NCBI GenBank assembly: GCA_005239435.1
Contig: SZNP01000004.1
Coordinates: 682,001-746,000 of the forward strand
Length of the DNA stretch: 64,000 nt
Reading direction: 5' to 3'
Source of the DNA: Halorussus salinisoli
GTDB taxonomy: Archaea > Halobacteriota > Halobacteria > Halobacteriales > Haladaptataceae
Numbering within the stretch: position 1 is the first letter of the stretch; each line of letters begins with the position of its first letter. Both the position numbers and the translations under genes were made by a program. Below are positions 36,110-45,927 of the stretch, in pieces. A model generated the notes under the pieces. It had not been told where the DNA came from and ran no database searches. It was given only the letters and a program-made list of their open reading frames with translations.

Positions 36110-36320
36110 CTTGCTACCGTCTTCAGAGGCGACCAACAGGGGCTCGCCGAACCGCGTCGCTCGCGATCCATTGAACTGGTCGCGGCATTGGAATCATCCA
36201 CTTACCCATTATCTCCGCCTCGCGGCGATATCTTAACTCACTCGGTTCTCAATCTACACCGAGGAGGAAGTTTGATTGCATTTTATATATCTGGCTGAGA
36301 TGCTCCGGGCAAGGTATATG

Positions 36321-36327
36321 TTATAAC
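36321..36327 (+). promoter_or_regulatory. TATA box for the CUT1 ABC operon
   Basis: TTATAAC centred about 29 bases upstream of ATG 36353; it drives the four-gene importer operon. Confidence 0.55.
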
Positions 36328-36352
36328 AGATGATTACATATCTTGTGGTACG

Positions 36353-37744
36353 ATGACAAATGACAAGAGGGGTACGAGTGATCAGGTGAATCGCCGGAAC
36401 GTCTTGAAGGGTCTGAGCGTGACAGGCCTCGGAAGTATCGCCGGCTGTACCGGGGGTGGCGCCTCCGTCGGACAGGAAACGACCACGACGGTCGAGGGCG
36501 ACTGGCCGGATTTGAGTGGGCAGGAGGTCCACTTCCTGGTGGACGAGACCAGCGACGCGTTCCGCAACTTCTTCTCGAACGTCGGCAGCGACTTCCAGGC
36601 GGCCACCGGCGCCACCGTCCGCATGGAGTACCAGGCCACCGGCGGGAGCGCCGAGGAGCGTCTCGCCCAGTTGCTCCAATCGGGTGACCCGCCGGAGGTC
36701 CTGCTGTCGTCGGTGTCCCAGTCGGCGCTATTTGCGGTCCGCGGCATCGCGGCTCCGGTCAACGAGGCGTTCCAGGCGGCGACCGATCGGTACGGCGAGC
36801 CGCGCCAGCGGATGCAGTACCAGGGTGACGAATACATGATGCCGTTCGGGAGCAACATCGGGATGTTCTGGTACCGGACCGACCTCTACGACGAGGCGCC
36901 CACCACCTGGGAGAGCCTGCTTCAGGGAGCCCAGAACGTCCAGGAGAACACCGACCTGAACGGGACGGCGCTTCTGGGTGGGACCAGCTTCTGTACCGAA
37001 CTCCAACTGATGAGCTTCGCGTACTCGGCGGGAGCGAATGTGGCGGAGAACAACGACGGCGACATCAACGTCATCATGGCCGAGGGCTCGAATCGCGACA
37101 GGTGGATTCAGACGTTGTCGTACCTGCAGGACTTGAAGTCCTTCTCCGGAGGCAACGAGGACATCGGCTGTGAGGGTTCGACGGTGCTGGCCAACGAGAA
37201 CTCCGCGCACGCCTGGTGGGTGGGGTCGCGGCCGAAGAACCAGTGCGTTGTCCAAGACAGACCCTTCGCCGGCGACGTCGCGGCAGTTCAACAGCCCGGC
37301 CCCGGGACGGAGGGTGCGCTAACGTGTGGTCTCACTGACGGTCTAATCACGTTCCAGGATGCCGACGTCGAGGCGGCCCAGACGTACATGGAGTTCTTCG
37401 CGCAGCCGAAGTACTTCACGCAGATCATGGCGATCACGCCGATTCACATCATTCCGCCGTTCCCCGGTATCTTCGAACTGCCGGCGGTCCAGCAGCAGCT
37501 CAACGAACTCCCGGACGTCTGGACCGACCATGACATCCAGACGATGAAGAACGCGACGGAAAACTACACGACGCTCGCCGACGAGACCGACCCGCCGAAC
37601 CCGTACTCAGGGGCCATCTACGGGTCCAACATCCTCTCGGACATCATGTACGACGCGACGATTAACCAACGCGACCCGGCGGCGATCGTCGACGAGTACG
37701 CACCACAGATCCAGAACGTGGTGGACCAAGCGCAGCAAGGTTGA
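36353..37744 (+). CDS. CUT1-type ABC solute-binding lipoprotein
   Basis: 463 residues, family 1 (sugar-type) extracellular binding protein. The N-terminus has a Tat motif (NRRNVLKGLS) and a lipobox IAGC near residue 30, followed by a GGG and threonine-rich linker, so it is an anchored lipoprotein. ATGATVRMEYQATGGSAEERL and MMPFGSNIGMFWYRTDLYDEAP are family patterns. It opens a plus-strand operon with two permeases and an ATPase. Sugars, glycerol phosphates or other polyols are usual substrates; the acid-oriented neighbourhood leaves others possible. Confidence 0.92.
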   Translation: MTNDKRGTSDQVNRRNVLKGLSVTGLGSIAGCTGGGASVGQETTTTVEGDWPDLSGQEVHFLVDETSDAFRNFFSNVGSDFQAATGATVRMEYQATGGSAEERLAQLLQSGDPPEVLLSSVSQSALFAVRGIAAPVNEAFQAATDRYGEPRQRMQYQGDEYMMPFGSNIGMFWYRTDLYDEAPTTWESLLQGAQNVQENTDLNGTALLGGTSFCTELQLMSFAYSAGANVAENNDGDINVIMAEGSNRDRWIQTLSYLQDLKSFSGGNEDIGCEGSTVLANENSAHAWWVGSRPKNQCVVQDRPFAGDVAAVQQPGPGTEGALTCGLTDGLITFQDADVEAAQTYMEFFAQPKYFTQIMAITPIHIIPPFPGIFELPAVQQQLNELPDVWTDHDIQTMKNATENYTTLADETDPPNPYSGAIYGSNILSDIMYDATINQRDPAAIVDEYAPQIQNVVDQAQQG

Positions 37745-37746
37745 TT

Positions 37747-38709
37747 ATGAGTCTGGCTGACAAGCAGATCGGCGCGCGAACTCTCGGCCAGCGGTATCAC
37801 GCCGCGCAGGACGCGGTGTTCGAGTTCTTGTCGCGGAAGTGGGTGTTGATCGGCATCACGGTGGTTCCGGTGATGGCGCTGTTCGTGTTCGTCAATCTGC
37901 TCCCCATCGCGTGGGCGATCAACGCCAGCTTCCACTCCACCTCGATCTACTCGCCGGACTGGACCTGGAGCGGCATCGAGAACTATCAGGCCGTGCTCAC
38001 CGACGGCGGCTTCTGGATATCGCTGTGGCGGTCGCTGCTGTTCGCCGGCGGGTCGGTCGTGCTCCAGCTCATCGCCGGCACGGCGCTGGCGCTGATCGTC
38101 AACCGGTCGTTCAAGTTCGCGAACTTCGCGCGCGCGGTCGCGATGCTGCCGTACCTCATCCCGACCGCCGTGCTCGGATTCATCGCGCTGTGGATGGGGA
38201 ACTCCCAGTACGGCATCATCAGCGACCTGCTCGTTCGCATCGGCGCGCTCGATAGTGCGGTTCCGTGGTACGGGTCAACGACGTGGGCCCTGCCGGCCGT
38301 GATTCTCACCAGCAGCTGGAAGTTCACCCTCTTCGTGACCATTATGGTACTCGCCCGGTTGCAGAGCATCCCGGAGGGGTTCTACGAGGCCGCGACCGTG
38401 TCCGGGGCGAACGCGTACCATAAGTTCCGAGATATCACGCTCCCGAACCTGAAGGGCGTGATATTTATCGTGCTGCTGTTGCGTGGCATCTGGATGTTCA
38501 ACAAGTTCGATATCATCTGGGTGCTGACTCGCGGCGGACCGAAGGAAGTCACGTCAACGGCGCCCATCTACGCTTACGAAGTGGCGTTCAATAGCACCCG
38601 CCTCGGCAGGGCGGCGGCGACGTCGGCGCTGCTCTTCCTGATACTCGTCATTGGCGCGTTCCTATACTTCACCGTCCTCGAACCCGAAGAGGAGGTGCGT
38701 GTCGAATGA
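37747..38709 (+). CDS. ABC permease, MalF/UgpA type
   Basis: 320 residues, six membrane helices. It starts MSLADKQIGARTLGQRYHAA two bases after the binding-protein stop codon; a TTG at 37741 is an alternative. The EAA loop is EAATVSGANAYHKFRDITLPNLKG near residue 212, where the ATPase docks. The gene overlaps the next one by four bases (ATGA), so translation is coupled. With the 38706 product it forms the CUT1 channel. Confidence 0.93.
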   Translation: MSLADKQIGARTLGQRYHAAQDAVFEFLSRKWVLIGITVVPVMALFVFVNLLPIAWAINASFHSTSIYSPDWTWSGIENYQAVLTDGGFWISLWRSLLFAGGSVVLQLIAGTALALIVNRSFKFANFARAVAMLPYLIPTAVLGFIALWMGNSQYGIISDLLVRIGALDSAVPWYGSTTWALPAVILTSSWKFTLFVTIMVLARLQSIPEGFYEAATVSGANAYHKFRDITLPNLKGVIFIVLLLRGIWMFNKFDIIWVLTRGGPKEVTSTAPIYAYEVAFNSTRLGRAAATSALLFLILVIGAFLYFTVLEPEEEVRVE

Positions 38710-39611
38710 GTACCGACACGGGGCACGGCACCCAGGAAGTCGACTACCGGGGGAACGTTCCGCTGTGGCGACAGCTCTCGTTCGACCAGCGGCGGCGCGT
38801 CAAGAAGGTCGCGTTCTACATCTCGCTGTTCGGTGGCCTCGCCGTCATCATCTTCCCGCTGTTCTGGATGTTTAGCACGGCGTTCCGTCCGCAGAGCCAG
38901 ATGTTCACCCGGCCCGTGCCACTCCTGCCGGAGTCGGTGACGCTCACGCACTTCCAGACGATCCTCACCGACTCGATGTTCCTCACCTTCTACGCGAACA
39001 GCATCATCGTCGCGCTGGGCGTCGTGCTTCTGACGACGGTGACGTCAACGCTCGGTGGGTACGGGCTCACCCGACTCGACATCCCGCTGAAGAAGACGTT
39101 CGCCCGGACCATCCTCTTCGGCTACATGTTCCCGCCGATTCTGCTGGCAATTCCGATGTTCATCTTCTGGCAGCGACTCGGCGTCATCGACACCTACGTC
39201 GGCCTCATCTTGGCAGAAACGGCCATCTCGCTTCCCTTCTCGCTGTGGCTGATGTGGAAGTTCTTCCAGACGGTCCCGGTCTCGCTCGAGGAGTCTGCGA
39301 TCACCGCCGGCGCGACTCGGTTCCAGGCGTTCTACGACGTCGCGCTACCGATGGCCAAGCCGGGGATGATCGCCGTGGCGGTCTTCTCGTACGCCGTCTC
39401 GTGGAACAGCTTCACGATGCCAAAGGTGCTGATGATCAGCGAGAGCAAGTGGCCGCTGACCATCGGGGTCTACTCGTTCACCCAGCAGCAGCACGTCTAC
39501 TGGGGACAGGTGATGGCCGCGAGCGCCCTCATCATCCTCCCGGCGTTCGTGTTCGTCTTCTTCCTGCAGAAGTACCTGCTGCGGGGCTTCCGGGCCGGTG
39601 GTATTGGGTAA
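38706..39611 (+). CDS. ABC permease, MalG/UgpE type
   Basis: 301 residues, six membrane helices, partner of the upstream MalF-type permease. The EAA loop is EESAITAGATRFQAFYDVALP near residue 197. The periplasmic N-terminal segment FRPQSQMFTRPVPLLPESVT is typical of the MalG family. Its start overlaps the previous stop. The C-terminus ends in RGFRAGGIG, a common ending in this family. Confidence 0.93.
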   Translation: MSTDTGHGTQEVDYRGNVPLWRQLSFDQRRRVKKVAFYISLFGGLAVIIFPLFWMFSTAFRPQSQMFTRPVPLLPESVTLTHFQTILTDSMFLTFYANSIIVALGVVLLTTVTSTLGGYGLTRLDIPLKKTFARTILFGYMFPPILLAIPMFIFWQRLGVIDTYVGLILAETAISLPFSLWLMWKFFQTVPVSLEESAITAGATRFQAFYDVALPMAKPGMIAVAVFSYAVSWNSFTMPKVLMISESKWPLTIGVYSFTQQQHVYWGQVMAASALIILPAFVFVFFLQKYLLRGFRAGGIG

Positions 39612-39724
39612 CGACCGTTCCGGCACCGCTACCCCGGCCAGCGGTACGGAGACGCATAAGAATTATACCCCTACCCGTCCTTGCGAATAGATAACGCCTA
39701 TCAAACTAGTCCTGGTGGCAACAA

Positions 39725-40852
39725 ATGTCAGTCATCGAAATAGAATCGCTTCGGAAGGAGTACAGTGTCCCCGGCGGAACGGAAGTCGCGGTCAGGGATA
39801 TCGACCTCGAGATAGAGGAGGGCGATTTCTTCACCATCGTCGGCCCCTCGGGCTGCGGGAAGACGACGACCCTGCGCTGTATCGCCGGGTTGGAGACGCC
39901 GACGTCGGGAGCGATCCGCTTCGACGGACGGGACGTGACGAGCATCCCGACCAACAAACGCGACATCGCGATGATGTTCCAGAGCATCGCGCTGTACCCT
40001 CACATGACGATTCGGGAGAACATCCAGTACCCGCTGAAACTCAGGCACATGAACAAGGCCGAACGGGACGAAGAGACCGAGCGGGTCGCCGAAATCGTCC
40101 AGATTCCCGAACTCTTGGACAAGTACCCGGGCGAGCTCAGCGGCGGCCAGCGCCAGCGGGCCGCGCTCGCCCGGACCATCATCCAGGACCCCCTCGTGTT
40201 CCTCATGGACGAACCGCTGTCGGACCTCGACGCCAAGCTCAAGGTCGAGATGCGGAAGGTCATCCAGCGGATTCACAAGCGGTTGGGCAAGCCCACCATC
40301 TACGTCACCCACGACCAGGAGGAGGCGCTGACAATGAGCACCCGCATCGCCGTCATGAACGACGGCAACGTCGAGCAGGTCGGCACCCCCGACGAGCTGT
40401 ACGAACAGCCAGCGAACCTCTTCGTGGCCGATTTCATCGGGAATCCGAGCATGAACTTCATCCCGGGCCACGTCGCGTCGGTCTCGGACGGCGAGGCGAC
40501 TATCCAGGGTTCCGACGGCTCGATTTCGTTCAGCGTCGACAACCTGCCGGCGTCGTACGAGGGCGAGGACGTCACCGTAGGCTTCCGCCCGGAGGACGGC
40601 CGCATCTCGACCGACCGCTCGCAAGGCATCTACGAGGCTGAGGTCATCCTGCTGGAGCGCATCGACGACCGGTCGCTCGTGTACATCGAGGGCCCCGACG
40701 ACGATATCCGAGCCACGATACCGAGTGACACCTCTATCACCGAGGACGAACCGGTGTCGCTCAGCGTCGACGGCGAGGACGTGTACCTCTTCGACGGTAG
40801 CGGAGACCTCATCCGGCGTGAGAAAGAGCCCGTCCTGTCCGAAGGGGCGTAA
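39725..40852 (+). CDS. CUT1-type ABC ATPase (UgpC/MsmK-like)
   Basis: 375 residues: nucleotide-binding domain (1-235) plus a C-terminal TOBE-type regulatory domain. Walker A is GPSGCGKTT near residue 39, signature LSGGQRQR near 136, Walker B LVFLMDEPLSDLD, and H-loop YVTHDQEEA. The segment GFRPEDGRIS is the TOBE start. It follows the permease by 113 bases; a T/A-rich ATTATACCC (39661-39670) may be an internal promoter. Such ATPases can serve more than one CUT1 importer. Confidence 0.93.
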   Translation: MSVIEIESLRKEYSVPGGTEVAVRDIDLEIEEGDFFTIVGPSGCGKTTTLRCIAGLETPTSGAIRFDGRDVTSIPTNKRDIAMMFQSIALYPHMTIRENIQYPLKLRHMNKAERDEETERVAEIVQIPELLDKYPGELSGGQRQRAALARTIIQDPLVFLMDEPLSDLDAKLKVEMRKVIQRIHKRLGKPTIYVTHDQEEALTMSTRIAVMNDGNVEQVGTPDELYEQPANLFVADFIGNPSMNFIPGHVASVSDGEATIQGSDGSISFSVDNLPASYEGEDVTVGFRPEDGRISTDRSQGIYEAEVILLERIDDRSLVYIEGPDDDIRATIPSDTSITEDEPVSLSVDGEDVYLFDGSGDLIRREKEPVLSEGA

Positions 40853-41060
40853 TTAATTGTCGGCACGATTGTTAGCGACTACCGTTTCGAGAGACGTCCG
40901 CGGGGTTCTCCAATACAGTATAAGCTCTCGCACCAGCGTATGCACGAAGTCGATGCACGTTGCTGTACGACGATGTAATTAGTGAAACGGCAAAAATAAG
41001 AAACCACTATTTTCATTAATCGTACGTGAAATCACTCAGATGCGTTATTTCTATCGGTAT

Positions 41061-41069
41061 CATTATGTG
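41061..41069 (+). promoter_or_regulatory. TATA-like box for the second peptide importer operon
   Basis: CATTATGTG is centred about 29 bases upstream of ATG 41094 and lies inside the in-frame extension starting at 41040, which argues against that longer start. Confidence 0.4.
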
Positions 41070-41093
41070 ACTGCTTCACTTCCTTATCTGCGT

Positions 41094-42704
41094 ATGTCAA
41101 GCTCTAACAAACAGGATCATCCCGTAAGGCGGCGGGAACTTTTGGCTGGGATGAGCGCATACTCAGCGCTAGCATTAGCCGGATGTACGGGGGGAGGGCA
41201 AACCACCACGACTGCTGGCGAAACGACGACTGGAAATAGTGGAGATACCACTCCGACGAGCGAACCGAAATCCGGGGGGAAAATGGTGTACTCGACGAGC
41301 GAGGCGGTACAGCAGCTACACCCCCACTATAGAATCGCTATCGTTGACACGCAATTAGCCGTTCACATCGTCGAGAGTCTGTTCATCCTGAACAACGAAC
41401 TGCTTCCCGAGAAGCGACTGGTCAAAAGCTACGAGACGGAGGGCGACGGAAAGACGTACCTCTTCGAGATCCCCGAGGGTGTCATGTTCCATCCCCCGGT
41501 AAGCAGAGAACTGGTCGCCGACGACGTTGTGGCCAGTTTACAGCAGGTCAAGAACGACCAGGCAACCGTCGCGAGCGAGGATATGGCTCCAGTGAATGGG
41601 ATTGAAGCTGTCGACGACTACACCGTGCGGCTAACCCTGGACCACACTTACCCCGCCCTCATTTCGTCGGTGCTGGCGAGGACGGACACAGCCATCCTTC
41701 CCAGGGAACACCTAGACAAGGACGCCGAACCGGTCGGAACTGGGCCATACGTGTTCGACACTTGGGAGCGGGGGAACTTCGCACGGCTCGAGAAGTTCGA
41801 CGACTACCGTATGGACGGCGTACCGTACTTCGACGAAATCGAGACGAACCCAATCGCTGAAAACAGTACTCGACTAGATGGACTGCTCTCCGGTGACTCT
41901 CATGTCGTCGTCAATGTTCCGACCAACAACGCCGACCGCGTCGAAAACGACGACTCTTTAGAACTTATATCCTACAGCGGGTTCGTCAACGAGTTCTTGG
42001 CGTTCAACAACGCGAAGGAACCCTTCGACGACGTTCGCGTACGGCGGGCAATCAACCACACGATCGATGTCGAACAGGCTATCGAGTTCGCCCTTGATGG
42101 GTTCGGATCTCCGGCGGTCACAGTGCTCCCGGCGTTCCACGCCTACGCGATCGACGCGGACCCCGTTCCACAGGACTTCGAGGAAGCAACCCGATTACTC
42201 GAAGAGGCTGGATACGGAGACGGCTTCGAGATGGAGTTCCTCCTACCAGAAGTGTACACTCCGAGTGTAGAACTAGGAACGCCAATGCAGCAGTGGCTCG
42301 CCCAAGTCGGTATCGACTGCGAACTCCAAGTTACCACCTGGGATAATGTGCTCGAACGGACCTTCAGTACGGGTGAGTATGACATGACCTCGTTCCCGTT
42401 CCTCGGGACGCATGCAACCCCGTTTGGCGCCTTCAACAAAATCTGTCATTCGGAGGGGTCGCTGAACTACTTTAATTACGCGAGCGATGAGATGGACACC
42501 ACGGTCGAAAACGCAGCACGGACGACCGACACGGAAGAACAACGAGAGTTGTACCTTGAGGCCCAGCGAATCTACCGTAGAGACGTTCCGTTCATCAATG
42601 TCTTCTACTGGGACCAGTTGTACGGCCGGCGCAACAGTGTGAAAGGCGACCTTGTCTGGGGACCGTCAGAACTTCGACTGTGGAACAACTGGTTCGACGA
42701 CTAA
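41094..42704 (+). CDS. Family 5 solute-binding lipoprotein (peptide type)
   Basis: 536 residues starting MSSSNKQDHPVRRRELLAG. The twin-arginine motif VRRRELLAG and lipobox LAGC near residue 35 show a Tat-exported, lipid-anchored protein with a threonine/glycine-rich linker. The mature part carries YETEGDGKTYLFEIPEGV and AYATLDADPVPQ-like family 5 patterns. It begins the operon with DppB- and DppC-type genes, three bases apart. This stretch is visibly less GC-rich than the preceding CUT1 operon, a sign of separate acquisition. The ATPase is probably the 48233 product. Confidence 0.92.
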   Translation: MSSSNKQDHPVRRRELLAGMSAYSALALAGCTGGGQTTTTAGETTTGNSGDTTPTSEPKSGGKMVYSTSEAVQQLHPHYRIAIVDTQLAVHIVESLFILNNELLPEKRLVKSYETEGDGKTYLFEIPEGVMFHPPVSRELVADDVVASLQQVKNDQATVASEDMAPVNGIEAVDDYTVRLTLDHTYPALISSVLARTDTAILPREHLDKDAEPVGTGPYVFDTWERGNFARLEKFDDYRMDGVPYFDEIETNPIAENSTRLDGLLSGDSHVVVNVPTNNADRVENDDSLELISYSGFVNEFLAFNNAKEPFDDVRVRRAINHTIDVEQAIEFALDGFGSPAVTVLPAFHAYAIDADPVPQDFEEATRLLEEAGYGDGFEMEFLLPEVYTPSVELGTPMQQWLAQVGIDCELQVTTWDNVLERTFSTGEYDMTSFPFLGTHATPFGAFNKICHSEGSLNYFNYASDEMDTTVENAARTTDTEEQRELYLEAQRIYRRDVPFINVFYWDQLYGRRNSVKGDLVWGPSELRLWNNWFDD

Positions 42705-42707
42705 TAC

Positions 42708-43667
42708 ATGGGGCGAGGAAGTTACATCGTTAAACGGGTATTCACGTCGTTCCTCACCCTCTTCATCGTGAGCTTCTTTACGTTCCTCTTTACGCAAATC
42801 CTCCCCGGCGACGCAGCACAGATGATTGCAGGCAAGGAAGCCTCGCCCGAGCGACTGGAACAGATCCGTAGAAACCTCGGTCTCTACGAACCCCTCTACG
42901 TCCAGTATGCCGACTGGCTAATCGGGGTCCTAACACTAAACCTAGGTCGGTCGTTCATCTTCAACGAACCTGTGATTGAGGTTCTGGCCAAGCGAATCCC
43001 GCGGTCGGCTTATCTTGCGACGGCGACGGTTGTCCTCGGTGTCTCCCTTTCTATCCCCTTGGGCGTCATCGCAAGTCGGCACCGCGATGGGTGGATCGAC
43101 TTTTTGGTCAGTTCATTCACCTTCGCGGGGATCAGCATTCCAAACTTCTTTTGGGGGCTAATCTTTATCCTTGTCTTTGCACGCACCCTGGAATTATTAC
43201 CACCATCCGGATACGTCGACCCGGGACAGAACTTCGGAGAGTTTGTACGGCGATTGACCCTCCCTACCGTCGCATTAACGTGGTATCTCATGGCATACAT
43301 AACAAGAATGACTCGGTCGTCAATGCTGGAGGTGATGGGGAAAAACTACATTCGAACCGCTGTAGCGAAAGGCGTCACGACCCGAAACGTCGTCTACAAG
43401 CACGGGTTGCGGAACGCGTTGCTCCCCACCTTGACGGTCATCGCGTTCCAAGTCGGCTACGTCTTCGGTGGTGTCATCGTCATTGAAACCGTGTTCGCGT
43501 ATCCCGGCGTGGGCAGTCTCACGTACCAGGCGATCCTTGACAGAGACCTTCCCCTAATCCAAGGAGCCGTGATGGTGATCGCGACAGTCTTCATCTTCGC
43601 CAATCTCACAGTGGATATCCTGTACACGGTCGTTGATCCACGGATCAAGTACGGAGGTGACCGATGA
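42708..43667 (+). CDS. ABC transporter permease, DppB type
   Basis: 319 residues, six helices. It starts MGRGSYIVKRVFTSFLTLF and has the DppB patterns ILPGDAAQMIAGKEASPER and LGLYEPLYVQYADWL. The EAA loop is YIRTAVAKGVTTRNVVYKHGLRN near residue 213. Codon choice includes many A/T-ending codons compared with the 9-15 kb importer. The stop overlaps the start of the DppC gene by four bases. Confidence 0.93.
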   Translation: MGRGSYIVKRVFTSFLTLFIVSFFTFLFTQILPGDAAQMIAGKEASPERLEQIRRNLGLYEPLYVQYADWLIGVLTLNLGRSFIFNEPVIEVLAKRIPRSAYLATATVVLGVSLSIPLGVIASRHRDGWIDFLVSSFTFAGISIPNFFWGLIFILVFARTLELLPPSGYVDPGQNFGEFVRRLTLPTVALTWYLMAYITRMTRSSMLEVMGKNYIRTAVAKGVTTRNVVYKHGLRNALLPTLTVIAFQVGYVFGGVIVIETVFAYPGVGSLTYQAILDRDLPLIQGAVMVIATVFIFANLTVDILYTVVDPRIKYGGDR

Positions 43668-44557
43668 GCCAACAAGTCGTACGAGACTCGCGGTGGGAGC
43701 GAGGACTTGAGCAGATTCAAGAGGCCATCCGGGCGATGTGGTCCAACCCGAAGTTCCTCGTCGGAACGTTCGGGTTGCTTACGTTCGTCATCGTCGCTAC
43801 CTTCGCGCCGTATATCACGCCATACGATCCCTTTAAATTAGACGTGATGAACCGGGCAGCACCACCCAGCTTCGTACACCCGATGGGGACCGACAACTTC
43901 GGCCGCGACATCCTCTCGCGCATCATCATGGGCACGCGGACTTCCGTATACGTCGGTGCCGTCAGCGTAACCATCGCGGCGGGGATCGGAGTTCCACTGG
44001 GCATCATCTCGGGGTTCTACGGTCGTATGCTCGACGAATCGATCATGCGCCTGATGGACGCCTTGATGAGCTTTCCACCGGTTCTGCTGGCACTCGTCAT
44101 TATGGCCTCCCTTGGACCAGAATTGACGAACGTGCTGATCGCGCTAGGCCTCGTATACACCCCGTTTTTCGCGCGAGTCACGAGGAGTGCCGTACTGGAA
44201 ACAATCACTGAGGACTTCGTCGACGCTGCACGCGCCCGTGGCGAGTCTGACAAGTATCTAATGGTTTACGAAATATTCCCGAACACGCTACCACCACTCA
44301 TTGTCCAAGCCACCATCACTTTCGCGTTCGCCATCCTTTCCGAAGCGGCGCTCTCGTTCCTCGGAATGGGGACTCAACCTCCGACGCCCTCATGGGGGTT
44401 GATGATTGCCGAAGGACGTGACTACCTTGCTAGGAGCCCATGGATGGTCCTCGCGCCAGGGATGGCCATCGGTACTGTCGTCCTCAGCCTGAACCTGTTC
44501 GGCGACGCACTCCGGGACTATATGGATCCGAAAGTCGATGCATCCGGTGGGGTTTAA
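43664..44557 (+). CDS. ABC transporter permease, DppC type
   Basis: 297 residues with the DppC motif MGTDNFGRDILSRIIMGTRTS near residue 74, and EAA-type loop FVDAARARGESDKYLMVYEIFPN near residue 190. It partners the overlapping DppB-type gene and ends 30 bases before the convergent M20 peptidase gene. The adjacent peptidase suggests that imported peptides or N-acyl amino acids are cleaved inside. Confidence 0.93.
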   Translation: MSQQVVRDSRWERGLEQIQEAIRAMWSNPKFLVGTFGLLTFVIVATFAPYITPYDPFKLDVMNRAAPPSFVHPMGTDNFGRDILSRIIMGTRTSVYVGAVSVTIAAGIGVPLGIISGFYGRMLDESIMRLMDALMSFPPVLLALVIMASLGPELTNVLIALGLVYTPFFARVTRSAVLETITEDFVDAARARGESDKYLMVYEIFPNTLPPLIVQATITFAFAILSEAALSFLGMGTQPPTPSWGLMIAEGRDYLARSPWMVLAPGMAIGTVVLSLNLFGDALRDYMDPKVDASGGV

Positions 44558-44587
44558 GCATCCCTCCTGCCTGAACTATCAGCCCGA

Positions 44588-45832
44588 TTAGTCCCGGTCA
44601 ATCTGATCTGCAAGGTCAAGGATGCTGGCCGCTATCACAGTCGCCGCATCAATTACTTGGTCCAGACAAACGTTCTCGTCAGGGCCATGCTGGTTTGACT
44701 CGGCATCGCCCGGACCGAAGTGGACGCATTCACAGCCGTACCCCCCGAACCATAGCGCGTCTGTCGGACCCATGACGCCCTCCATCGGCACGTCGCCGTT
44801 CAACCCCCGAATGGCGTTTTCCCTGACCGTCCGTGCCAGTATCCCTTCCGAGTCAGCGACGTACGCATCAATACGGTGAGTCTGTTTCGAGGAAATCGAC
44901 AATCCATCGGGTAGTGAAAGATCCTCGATCGTATTCAGGAACTTCTCGTCCAGCCATTCGCTCTCAACGTTCGGCGGCACTCGTATGTCAATGGTTGTTT
45001 TACAGGTAGATGGGATAACATTTTCTTTGATACCCGCGTCAAGCATCGTTGGGATACACGTCGGTGGTGTCATGCCCGGGATCGACACGTTGACGGTAGA
45101 GAGCTTATCGTTCAACGACCGCACGGTCGGTAGTAACGGTTCTAGACCGAAGATCGGATTTGCACCTTTCTGGGGATCTAACCCTGCGTGTGCAGACTTA
45201 CCGCTTATCGTCACCTCGTACTGGAGGACGCCCGCCGTGGCATACCAGATACGGTCGACGTTCCCTTCAAGAATGGCGTACTCCGGCCGGAACTCGCCGG
45301 ACTCTGCGAGATACTTCGCACCGGCAGTACTTCCCGTCTCCTCGTCTGCTGTGGCCGCCACTACCACGTTCAGTTTCGTCGGGAGCAAGTCCAATGCCTC
45401 CAGAGCCCGCACTGCCAAGGTGTAGGCAGCAATTCGGGCTTTGCAGTCCTTGGCTCCCCGCCCGTACAGCCGACCGTCAACGATCTCCGCGCCAAAGGGA
45501 TCGCACTTCCATTCTTCGGCGTTCGCCGGGACAGTATCGAAGTGAGCGATCAAACCCAGCGTGGGTCCGTGGTGCTTATCTGGCGTCGCCAAAACGTTCG
45601 GCCTGGGTTCCGGTAAACCAAGCGACTCCAGAAGGTCTCTTGGGGCGTCAACTGTCCGGTGTTCCCACCCGACAACCTCGTAGTGCTCTTCTAACACGGA
45701 CCGGATTCGATCATACTCACCCGGCGGATTTACACTCGGCGTCTTGACCAATTTTGTGAGGAAGTCCACAGCCTCCCCGCGATTATCTTCAACGGATTGG
45801 GTTATCTCGGCCCACTTGTCAGACGATACCAT
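44588..45832 (-). CDS. M20-family peptidase/deacylase (ArgE/DapE type)
   Basis: 414 residues of the zinc amidohydrolase family that includes acetylornithine deacetylase and succinyl-diaminopimelate desuccinylase. Metal-site residues are seen in LGLIAHFDTVPA (His, catalytic Asp), YGRGAKDCKARI (bridging Asp), ADEETGS (catalytic and ligand Glu) and a late His in ESNQHGPDENV. The dimerisation domain lies between about residues 205 and 315. It converges on the dipeptide importer operon. Likely it deacylates imported N-acyl amino acids or cleaves dipeptides. Confidence 0.92.
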   Translation of the reverse strand: MVSSDKWAEITQSVEDNRGEAVDFLTKLVKTPSVNPPGEYDRIRSVLEEHYEVVGWEHRTVDAPRDLLESLGLPEPRPNVLATPDKHHGPTLGLIAHFDTVPANAEEWKCDPFGAEIVDGRLYGRGAKDCKARIAAYTLAVRALEALDLLPTKLNVVVAATADEETGSTAGAKYLAESGEFRPEYAILEGNVDRIWYATAGVLQYEVTISGKSAHAGLDPQKGANPIFGLEPLLPTVRSLNDKLSTVNVSIPGMTPPTCIPTMLDAGIKENVIPSTCKTTIDIRVPPNVESEWLDEKFLNTIEDLSLPDGLSISSKQTHRIDAYVADSEGILARTVRENAIRGLNGDVPMEGVMGPTDALWFGGYGCECVHFGPGDAESNQHGPDENVCLDQVIDAATVIAASILDLADQIDRD

Positions 45833-45927
45833 AACGAAACCACGTCCGTAGGTACGTTAATTCTACCTCATAGAGGAGACGGACGGTTAGCGTAGCTTTA
45901 TCCTTCTAGACGGTTACTCTCGGATGG

